DNA of 64,000 bases from Magnolia sinica (Eukaryota; Streptophyta; Magnoliopsida; Magnoliales; Magnoliaceae). The translations under genes and the position numbers were made by a program. Below, piece after piece: positions 56,031-64,000 of the stretch. How positions within the stretch are numbered: the first letter of the stretch is position 1; every line of letters starts with the position of its first letter. Under the pieces are notes generated by a model. The model saw only the letters and a program-made list of their open reading frames with translations, did not search any database and was not told the DNA's origin. The stretch covers positions 47,671,001-47,735,000 of the forward strand of contig NC_080578.1 of assembly GCF_029962835.1 (NCBI RefSeq). The letters run 5' to 3'.

Positions 56031-59000
56031 GCCATATTAGGTGGAGGATTCACTTACTTGAGTAACTGCTGGACCTATAACTCTTCCTCCTATGCAGGAG
56101 GTTCATTAGCTGCTGCAGCATTAGTAGTTGCAGAAGCATTTCGACCATCTTTTCAGCTCATGATTCCATAGAACTTTTATACTAGTAAGTATACTTTTAA
56201 TTAGAGTCTCACCGGCCGTGCCAAAATGAATATTTATGACAGCCAAAAAGTTGTTTGTGGGTTCGAGTCCCATCAGGCGTATAAAAAATTACTAGCACTC
56301 AATTTGTTTTCTTTCATGTGATTATGTGTAGGCGTGCCATAATAGATATAACAGTTCAATTCAAACGATCAATTTTAACCCCAAGCACTGAAATAGGAAG
56401 ATAAATCTAACTTAGCAATATATGACTGAGATCTGAGGAGATCGGTCGCCTACTTAGCTACTCGCTAAATATTTGTAACAATCAAGTAATAATCGGAGGG
56501 TGGGGTTCTTCCTCTGAAGATGGGTTGTGTCTCACCTTTCATAAAAAAGGACTTTTAGAATACTGATATAATTAAATGAAAGGAAAAACTTACCGTTGTT
56601 CATTAAGAACAACTGTAAGAACGCTTCTTCGAAAAAACCTGCTTATATCAGATAAGGATCAAATCGAGCATAAAACTTGGATTACAACTAAGAGTTACCC
56701 CTATTGGATTTTCACTATTTCTAAGATAAATTGAGTTAAGATAAATAGATAGATTTGTTTGTTTATTAGATTTTATTATGTGTATTTTTTGTTCTGCTAA
56801 TCTTCCTTATATTTATATATTTATTTTATAGTTATTCTTCAAATGTTTTTCTTTTTTACATTGGATGATTATAACAATTGAGATGTCACTATTTAGATCA
56901 TTCTCTTGTTACGTTTCTCCATTTGATTGTTTTGCTTCTATGAGCTAAGCTTTATTCATTTCACTCATAGCTTGCTCCTGATCACATTTTTACTTACGAA
57001 TGTCTAGGCCACCCTAATTTTTCGTTCATATGATGATGTGAGGCATTAAACCGATGTCATTCGTAATTTCAAAAAAAAAAGAAGCTCCCAAGTATCTCTA
57101 AAAATTTTTTATATTCAATTATCTCTTGTAAATGCTATATGTCATTTTATTATTGGCTATTTCCAAAACGTGTTAATTTTTTTATTTTTTTTAAAAAAAG
57201 GTACATCACCTGTAGCCCAAAAGATTGTTATGCTCGTAACAACTTGATAACGCACGTACGAGCCTAAAATTGAGACTTACTCAAGTAAGCCACACCACAA
57301 AAAGTAGTGGACTTGAACGCCCACCATCAAAACCTCCTCGAGCTCATTTAAAATTTATTTATTTATTTATTTATTATTATTTTGTTTTCTCGTGATCTTA
57401 ACATGAGCCAGGCCAAACCGATAACCGAGTTAATTTGACGCTGAAATCGCTGTGCGCCTCACATAGCTTTTTGGTGATCGAACTACCAGTGACAGGTATA
57501 ACAGGAAACTCACGTCGGAAACCAAGGGCTTTAATGTTACAGCCCGAAAATCCGAGTGGACTGCTCACAACATCGCCTCTCAATAATTCCATGCACAATT
57601 GAAGGGACTAGGTTCCCGAGGCAACGTAAAAGAGCGCCTTCTCCAAAACATTATCTCTATCTTGCGGCGTCTGCATTTAACTTCTCTACATTTTTCTATT
57701 CATGTCATGCGTGGGGAACTACATATCGATCTAGATCGTTCATTTAGTGGACCACAACTAAAATTATCTGTACACAAAAAATCTCAATGATCGAACGATT
57801 CTGATGATCTAGAAGTTGTGATATTTAATAATTTAATGTAGACCTCTAATCTAACCGTTCATTTTGTAAACCACTTACCAGATGATTAATTAAACTTAAA
57901 TATCTTGCGTTTCGAAGATAAGGTCTAGTATATTATAGCTTCAAGAACAACAGTCCTGATCACCCAGAGTCATTGCCAAATGTACGGATATCCGTGAAAT
58001 CCATATAAACTTCTATGCACTTTCCTGGATATTGGTATTCCTCTTTCCAAAATATGCGGTCCTGATTCGACGTTGCCAGAAGCTTCTTTTAACAGGGTGT
58101 CGCGTTCTACTCGCGTGCCGACTGCAGCCTGCCACTAATAGTAAAGCGGACGTCCAGTCGTTTGTAGCGAAACAAATTACGATTCACTTCCACATTTGTA
58201 CATCCATTTGCATTCATCTAGACCGTCCACTAGACAGCACAACTTTAGATGGGACACTGGTAAAAGTTACAACTTTTGAAGGGCTTTCATAGTTTGTGTA
58301 TTGTTTACCTTAGATAGGTGGCCGAAGGAAAATGGTTAGCAAATCGCTAATTTTTGATAGACTATCTCAATCATCTAATAAGCGTGACTTCTCTCATAAG
58401 ATGGGGGCCTGATTTCTCTTCTTTTCTTTTGCTACGGTTCTGATTGTTACCCCGCGTAAGACGTTACTGCTTATTTTTGCTACGGCCTGATTTCTCTTCT
58501 TGCCTTGTGCTACGGTTCTCATTAGGGCGGCCACTGAGGAATTGTTACCGTAGCATACATTAACTCAAATTAAACAGTTTGAACCGGTGGAATGGTATAT
58601 AAATATTAGTGTGGCCCGCCCTAATGATCTGATTCGTGGAAACATGTTTGCCGAAATAGGACCACTGCATATTTCATTTTCAACTGTCCAATCAATGTCC
58701 AACAATCCAATGGTCAGATAATCAAAGAAGCATATTTTTTATCCATGATAAACCTAAACTGAGGACCCAAATATTAGAAAGTTCAATTTGAAGCACCGGT
58801 ACCCCACTGAATGTACTTTCTAATTAATTTCTAAGTGCCTGAGTATCATCCATCCCGCTTTAGCAGAGCATCGAAGTTCCTCTCGCGTCGTCGGAAATGA
58901 GAAAATGGAGGGCTACTCCAGCGAGAAGAATCAAATCGTGCTCGCACAAACATGATCTCAAGCGCGTGCTAGATCCGTGGCCGTTGATCAGTTGGGACGG

Positions 59001-59510
59001 TTGCTACACTTACATCCAATTAAAAATAATTAAAAAAAAAAGAAGAAGAAAAGAAAAGAAAAGAAAAGAAAGATGCACCTCTGATTAGGGGCCATTGTTA
59101 TATGTTGAATGTGAACTGTTGGTCAATTCCCACTTTTCTTCTTTGATATTGGAAGTCCCACCGTTAAAATAGTTGAAATGGGTCCACCATGGTGTGTATA
59201 TGTCATCCACTCCGTTCATCTGATGCACTTAGACGATGATGAATGGATTCTCTAAAAATGAAGACATTCGAAAACTCATGTGGACCACACCATGTCGATT
59301 TATAAACGTAAGCATGACTTTGCACCGTTCCTTTGGGTTGGAATGATATCTGAAATCCATAGTAAATCATGAACTGAGTGGATTGATCTGATGCGTGTTT
59401 GTCGCACATGGTGCTCAGTTATCTCAAATCAGGCGTAATCATGGAGTACGCAGATTCCGTGCCAGCTCCCTGCTCGAGACCGTGCAGCGGACGTTAGAAT
59501 GTGGTCAACA
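56031..59510 (+). other. Intergenic DNA without recognised genes
   Basis: Mixed AT-rich sequence. Notable simple features are TTTA repeats at about 57355-57385 and an A/GA-rich run at about 59030-59075. 56598-56616 is a small stem-loop (GTTGTTC...GAACAAC). 59150-59330 has foldback-family phrases (GGTCCACCATGGTGTGTATATG, GTGGACCACACCATG cores) in degraded form. None of the reading frames resembles a protein family known to me. Confidence 0.5.
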
Positions 59511-59616
59511 GGGATTTCCTGTTACCCTAATCCTCATTGGTCCACGTCACCACTCACTTAAAAAAAAAAAAAAACAAAATAAAGCTTCGGACGCCATTAG
59601 GGTAACAGGAAATCCC
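59511..59616. repeat. 21-bp perfect inverted repeat with 64-bp spacer
   Basis: GGGATTTCCTGTTACCCTAA plus T at 59511-59531 is mirrored by ATTAGGGTAACAGGAAATCC plus C at 59596-59616. The spacer holds an A run (about 59560-59573). It may be a very small inverted-repeat element. Confidence 0.9.
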
Positions 59617-60819
59617 CATTGATCAGATAACAGAGGATCCGGACTCTAGAATGTGATACCAAAATGAGTTAGATTCAAAAATCGGGTGGGCCACACCATA
59701 GAGATTGAATGTCCACCATTGATGGATGGAAAACACAATTATCAACCAGATCTGAAACTCTTGAAAGCGATCAACCCTCCTATTTCCTGTAGCATGGCCC
59801 ACCTGAGTTTTGGATCCTTCTCAATTTTGGGATGTCACGTAACAGGAGCTGAAGAAACTCATGGATGGAGTGGATGTCACAACGACATCAGAGTAGACTC
59901 CATGTGTTATTATGACATGTGGTTCGGCGTAGGAGGGTGTTGCACGCAATCTGCTGTGTCCCATCCGTTTCATAGGAATGGGCTATTGCAGCATAAAAAC
60001 TTTGTGGGGCCCACTTAGATGTACGTCTGATCTCAATTCAAGTGAGGCACAAAAAAAGAAGGCTGATACGTGTGCTTTCTCCGTTGAATGGTGGGCAAGT
60101 AACACTTTCAACGGTCAGCATTCAATCCCTACTATTTCTGATATCATGTCTAATCTTGAGTTCTTTATGTGCCTTATTTTTTAATCACATATCATGGGCT
60201 GGACCAGAGCATGCCACACGAACACAACTCACATCAAACCATCCATATAATGACTATGGATGGGATTGATTGAACGATCCTAGCCACTGTTATTGGACTT
60301 CTTTTGGATTCAACCGTAGAATCATCTAACCGTCCGTTTAAGATATTCACCAATAAAAGGTTACGAAATACATCATGTCATTATTTATTTCTGGTCCACC
60401 TGAATTTGATCCAGGTTTGGAAGCTTTCTTACATATGCTATCCTGCATGTACAATTTATGACTCCATGTGTATGAATACACTGCCAGAGTATCAAACAAA
60501 GCTTTATCTTCGTCACTCCCGTCTCTTTCTCATTTCTTCATTCACGACTGCTGGTTGCAGACGCTCATCTTCAAGCGCTGAGTACGGCCGCAGCGTACGT
60601 GTCAAAGTGACACACGTTTGCAGGATTCGTCATATTCATACTGCCGTGCATTTTAATTCATCACAAAAAAACTGGTGGGTTTATTTACTACTTGGGCTCC
60701 ACATGTACGAATAAGTGGACGGTTGAGATATGAAAAGATGTCTACATTTAACGTTCCTGTGCGAATAGGGAGCGGATTCAGTCGTGTTAGCGTAACACGA
60801 GTTAGGTTAGGACGTAACT
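59617..60819 (+). other. Degraded foldback-family sequence and intergenic DNA
   Basis: 59685-59900 resembles a foldback right arm (GGGTGGGCCACACCATAGAG, TTTCCTGTAGCATGGCCCAC, CACCTGAGTTTTGGATCCTT). 60001-60020 (TTTGTGGGGCCCACTTAGAT) starts another degraded copy running to about 60215. No gene is supported, although a 137-codon frame is open at 60304-60714. Confidence 0.5.
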
Positions 60820-61238
60820 GTGGGCCCACCTTGATATATGTACTACATATATACATGCAGTCTATCCTTTATACAATTTAGTTCACGAGTTAAAAGACGA
60901 AGCAGATTCAAATCTCAGGTGGTATACATCACACAACTAGTAATTGGACACCCACCGTTGAAAACTTTCTAATGCCACTCTGATATTTATTTATTTGCCG
61001 TCTAACTTATTAATAAAGTCACGTAGATTTGCACAAAAGGAATATACAAATTTCAACTTCGAATCAAAACTTTGATGGCTTTCAAGAAGTTTTTAATCGT
61101 AGACTTTAAATCACCATTGTTTTCGTATGATGTGGATCACCTGACAAATGGATTTACTTTATCGGCCACGTCCTAAAATAAGCTGGAAAAACAAATGGAC
61201 GGCCAGGATATGCAACAAACACATCAAGGTGGCCCCAG
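60820..61238. mobile_element. Foldback (long inverted-repeat) element, copy 1
   Basis: Left end GTGGGCCCACCTTGATATAT and right end ACACATCAAGGTGGCCCCAG mirror each other. Inner arm phrases also mirror: CAAATCTCAGGTGG near 60908 against a GTGGATCACCTGAC counterpart near 61131, and CACCGTTGAAAACTTT near 60953 against AAGAAGTTTTTAATCGTAG near 61085. About 420 bp, no coding capacity. Confidence 0.7.
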
Positions 61239-61766
61239 GGTCACGGCCTAACCGAACTCAGTGTTACGCCGACCTGACCGAATTCACTCCCGTCCGGATC
61301 ACCTGATGGCTCTCGAACTTCTAGTACGTGTGCCAGTTCAGGCTAGCGGGGTGCGTTTGTATCTCAGAGTTACGACAAATGTCTCGGGGTATTTATATAA
61401 TACATGGCCCGCATTTTTGTGTAGTATGCACGTATTCTCAATTTCGATAAATGGGGCCCTTGGTTTGTTAATCCGGACCACTGGTTTCTTGTGGCCCACA
61501 GGGGATGGAGAGTTTCTCGTAAAATATTCAAAATTGGAAGATCACAGGGATTTACATTACGACCTTTTCATTTGCATTTAGCCGTGGGTTTATTCCTATC
61601 GTAAACTGTACGGAAAAAATCCTAACATTGAGAATACTTTTACATATGGTCCATCTACGGTGGTAAACAACGGACGATCTTGATCACCAATCCACGGGCC
61701 CCACCTGCCAGAAATAAAAAACCATGGATACTGTGCGTCATATAGTTTCTCCAGTCTCTTTCCCTC

Positions 61767-61777
61767 TTTATATATTC
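61767..61777 (+). promoter_or_regulatory. TATA box of the RING-H2 gene
   Basis: TTTATATATTC lies 126-136 bases upstream of the ATG at 61903. A transcript starting about 30 bases downstream would have a leader of about 100 bases. That leader is purine-rich (GA-repeat stretch 61826-61868), a common feature of plant core promoters and leaders. Confidence 0.6.
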
Positions 61778-61902
61778 TTGTCTCCACTCACAAGCAAAAG
61801 GAGAGACATTGAGAGCCCTTTCAAACCCCAAAAGAAAGAAAAGGAGAGAAAGGGAGAGAGGGAGAGATTGGAAAAGCTCTACATCCATCGCATAGATAAA
61901 CT

Positions 61903-62442
61903 ATGCCATCCTCATCATCATCTCCAACGCTCCTCTCTCCCCCTCTCTCACGTGACCCAACCTCTGGCGGCACGTGGTTCCCCTACCACAGCGCCGGCGA
62001 CTTTGAAGCCAACCTCGTCATGATCCTCATCATCCTCATCTGTGCCCTCGTCTGCGCCCTCGCCCTCAACGCCGCCATCCGTTGCTTCCTTCGCCGCCGC
62101 CGACCGCAGCCGGAACCCACCACTGCCGGAAAGCTAACTCACACGTCTACGGAGATGCCCGCCCTTCCGACGCTCGTCTTCTCCGCTGGGATGAAGATGG
62201 CGGGAGCCGAGGCGGAGTGCGCCATCTGTTTGTCGGAATTCGAAAATGGAGAAGGGATTAGGGTATTGCCAAGATGCAAGCACGGATTCCACGAGAAATG
62301 TATTGAAGGATGGCTCGCTTCCAGATCGTCGTGCCCGACGTGCCGGAGCAGCTGTCTGTTGGCATCCCCGGAAAAGAATACTTCCGGCGGGGGCGACGTT
62401 GAAGCTCCGCCGGAAGTGGTGGAGAGGTTGCCGGAGGTTTGA
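61903..62442 (+). CDS. ATL-family RING-H2 E3 ubiquitin ligase, membrane-anchored
   Basis: A 179-residue intronless protein. A Ser/Pro-rich N-terminus is followed by one hydrophobic membrane segment (about residues 38-59, LVMILIILICALVCALALNA), a basic stop-transfer RRRR at 64-67, and a linker. A complete RING-H2 follows: Cys106, Cys109, Cys125, His127, His130, Cys133, Cys144, Cys147, with the conserved Trp137 after the sixth ligand. This is the layout of ATL proteins, which bring E2 enzymes to membrane-associated targets for ubiquitination. Size and single exon fit the short ATL group (ATL8/ATL80-like). The GLD motif usual before the RING is not evident; FSAGMKMAGAEAE stands there. Codon use is GC-rich, unlike the surrounding DNA, and no lesion is seen. 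The start at 61903 is the first ATG after the TATA box with a fitting leader. Substrate unknown. Confidence 0.93.
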   Translation: MPSSSSSPTLLSPPLSRDPTSGGTWFPYHSAGDFEANLVMILIILICALVCALALNAAIRCFLRRRRPQPEPTTAGKLTHTSTEMPALPTLVFSAGMKMAGAEAECAICLSEFENGEGIRVLPRCKHGFHEKCIEGWLASRSSCPTCRSSCLLASPEKNTSGGGDVEAPPEVVERLPEV

Positions 62443-62640
62443 AAGAAAGAAGGGGAGGTGATTGCTGGAAAATGTCCCTTTTCGTTGTGTGATTGTTTGT
62501 AAATTACTGCTCTGCCATCGACTTTTTTTTTTTTTTTTTTTCTCTCTTTTTACTCTTTTTTTTTTTTCGTTAAGGGTGTTTTCGTCATTTTGAAACGTTA
62601 GCTTGATGCGTTTTCTAGAGGGAAATGCTCATTATTCTGG
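62443..62640 (+). other. 3' flank of the RING-H2 gene with T-rich runs
   Basis: Just after the stop, a short 3' UTR leads to T runs at about 62523-62541 and 62558-62567. No canonical AATAAA is seen; T-rich elements of this kind commonly precede plant polyadenylation sites. The exact end is not determinable from sequence. Confidence 0.4.
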
Positions 62641-62699
62641 GTTAAGGGTGAGAGACTGAGAGAATAGATTCTAGATCAAACGCATGTTGTTTTTGAAGG

Positions 62700-63206
62700 A
62701 CGCGGATGCGCAGTGACCCTGCCACGACGGACCTCTGTGGTGGCAGGACTCTGTGCGGCCCACCGTGATATATTTGTTTAATCCACGCCGTCCATCCGTT
62801 TTTCGAGCTCATTTTAGAGCATGATCGTAAAATCGAAGCATATCCAAAGCTCAGGTGGATCACACCATAGAAAACAGTGGTGATAATGACATCCACAGTT
62901 GAAAGTTTACTGGGACTACAGTGATGTTTTTTTCCATCCAACCTGTTGATCTGGTTACACAGACCGGGATGAATGGAAAATACAAGTATCAGCTTGATAT
63001 AAAAAACTTCTGTAGTCCCAAGAAGATTTCGACGGTATATGTCATTGTCCCAATGTTTCCTCTGATGTGGTCCACTTGAGCTTTGGATATCTTCAATCTT
63101 GGACCGATGCAATCAAATTGATCTGGAAAAACAAATGGACGGCATGGATAAAATATGTACATCAAGGTGGGCCCCACGAATTACTGCCACCACGCAATCC
63201 GCGCCC
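62700..63206. mobile_element. Foldback (long inverted-repeat) element, copy 2
   Basis: The outer ends CGCGGATGCGC (62700) and GCAATCCGCG (63194-63203) mirror each other. Inwards, GGTGGCAG / CTGCCACC, GCGGCCCACC / GGTGGGCCCC and CACGCCGTCCATCCGTTTTT / AAAAACAAATGGACGGCATG are also mirrored. The arms are about 200 bases each, imperfect, around a centre near 62950. No coding capacity; it would form a long hairpin if transcribed. It lies about 260 bp after the stop codon of the RING-H2 gene. Confidence 0.8.
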
Positions 63207-63567
63207 TTTCGTAGAGAGTTATTGCAGTGGTGGATTTTTATTTTTATTTTATTTTTTCCTTCCTTTTTTAAAGGAAATGATTTTATTTGTTTATTTGTTT
63301 ATTTATTGGTTCGTCTCTACTGTGCTGGGTGTTGATGACACCGTCCATATAGAGCCCCCGGATCGCTTATGGTTAAAAACTGACGGCCTAGATTAGTCAT
63401 CGACCATTCTACTTAAAATCTACAGTAGAAATAAAAAGGATTGAGGGTCTACAACGGGTGGGTCGAAAAATGAAGGTTAAGACATCTGATTTGTTTGGTG
63501 TCCGATAAGTGGGCCATCGACGGTAAGGCCACTAGATAGCAAGACCCTATTCACATTTCTCCGTTCT
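63207..63567 (+). other. Spacer between foldback elements
   Basis: T-rich at 63233-63310 (TTTATTTTTATTTTATTTTT; GTTTATTTGTTTATTTATTG). No gene is supported. Confidence 0.5.
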
Positions 63568-63991
63568 ACGGGCGCAGTTTCGGTGCCGCCTTGATGTATG
63601 TACCTTACATCCACGCCGTCCAAACGTTTTGATAGCTCATTCTAGGGCATGATCCCTAACGTGAAGTAGATCCAAACATCATATACCACGCGAAACTGTG
63701 GTGATTGATTATTAAAAACTTCTTGTGGGACACAAATATTTGTGCGGGCCCTCATTCAGGTTCGATGGCAAATAAACATTTCGGTGGCTCCCAAAAGTTT
63801 TTAATGGTGGGGATTCAATCACACCACTGTTTCCTGTGGCGTGGTCTACCTGAGATTTAAATTTTCTTCATTTTCTGGGATAATGCCCTAAAATGAGCTT
63901 TCAAAACCGGTAGAGGGCGTGGGTGTAAGCTACATAAATCATAGTGGGCCCCACAGTCAGGGATCCCACCCACCTGAAGCCGCGCCCCCGT
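63568..63991. mobile_element. Foldback (long inverted-repeat) element, copy 3
   Basis: The outer ends CGGGCGCAGTTTCGGTG (63569) and CACCTGAAGCCGCGCCCCCG (63971-63990) mirror each other, as do CACGCCGTCCAAACGTTTTG / TTTCAAAACCGGTAGAGGGCG and GATTATTAAAAACTTCTTGT / CCAAAAGTTTTTAATGG. It is the same family as copies 1 and 2 and diverged from them. It almost reaches the window end. Confidence 0.8.
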
Positions 63992-64000
63992 TCAATATGC

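Noticed and set aside
56017-56170. Plus-strand peptide with SYAGGSLAAAALVVAEAF looked gene-like
   Set aside because: Short, no start or exon context, and the opposite strand gives a gag-like composition next to an Athila fragment on that strand.
56190-56285. GTGGGTTCGAGTCCCAT looks like a tRNA T-arm
   Set aside because: The 5-bp stem and loop fit, but no matching D-arm, anticodon arm or acceptor stem could be drawn from the preceding 70 bases.
60304-60714. 137-codon open frame near the RING-H2 gene
   Set aside because: No recognisable domain, composition like surrounding non-coding DNA, and it lies among degraded foldback sequence.

Overview
This window is repeat-rich nuclear DNA of a flowering plant. 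It holds one convincing host gene, an intronless ATL-type RING-H2 gene at about 61.9-62.4 kb on the + strand. Roughly the first 53 kb is a graveyard of nested long-terminal-repeat (LTR) retrotransposons. The plant assignment rests on the retroelement lineages (Athila-like, Tat-like and Tekay/Del-like Ty3/gypsy; Sirevirus-like Ty1/copia), the plant-specific antisense 'plant mobile domain' reading frame, and the ATL gene. The foldback repeats with GTGGGCCCAC-type arms near the gene recall repeats I associate with magnoliid genomes; that is only a weak inference.

Layout. 1-1504: U3 part of a chromovirus-type LTR (minus), inserted into a minus-strand copia element (gag-protease-preintegrase 1505-3833, LTR 3919-5883). 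The copia element sits inside an Athila-like pol. 5884-10680: Athila element A (integrase, 3' non-coding, 3' LTR) abutting a truncated second LTR. 10681-13905: Athila element B (primer site, gag, protease, start of RT). Element B is then split by a 5'-truncated Tat-like element (13906-23332), a nearly complete Tekay-like element with two LTRs (23428-35608), and a 5.5-kb solo-like LTR (36617-42118). Its RT/RNase H pieces lie at 23333-23427 and 35782-36616. 42119-47496: LTR remnants of several families. 47497-52906: a second, rearranged Tekay copy with part of its LTR inverted. 52907-61766: AT-rich and gene-poor DNA with one Athila RNase H fragment (minus) and foldback repeats. 61767-62570: the ATL gene with TATA box and leader. 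62700-64000: two more foldback elements.

How the parts relate. No transposon reading frame is intact. Most lesions are CAG/CAA/CGA to TAG/TAA/TGA changes, as expected for methylated silenced copies, and several integrase catalytic residues are lost. Two elements carry extra genes beyond gag-pol. The Tekay-like element has a ~414-codon sense frame between its 5' LTR and gag. The Tat-like element has an antisense plant-mobile-domain gene with its own TATA box and an intron remnant. Candidate splice donors lie in the leaders of two chromovirus LTR families, with a candidate acceptor just before gag. Clusters of short palindromic motifs recur in LTRs of unrelated families. A 194-bp perfect duplication with filler DNA at 15.7-17.1 kb looks like a template-switch repair scar. 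These are the observations most worth following up. All identifications were made by eye from sequence, without database searches.
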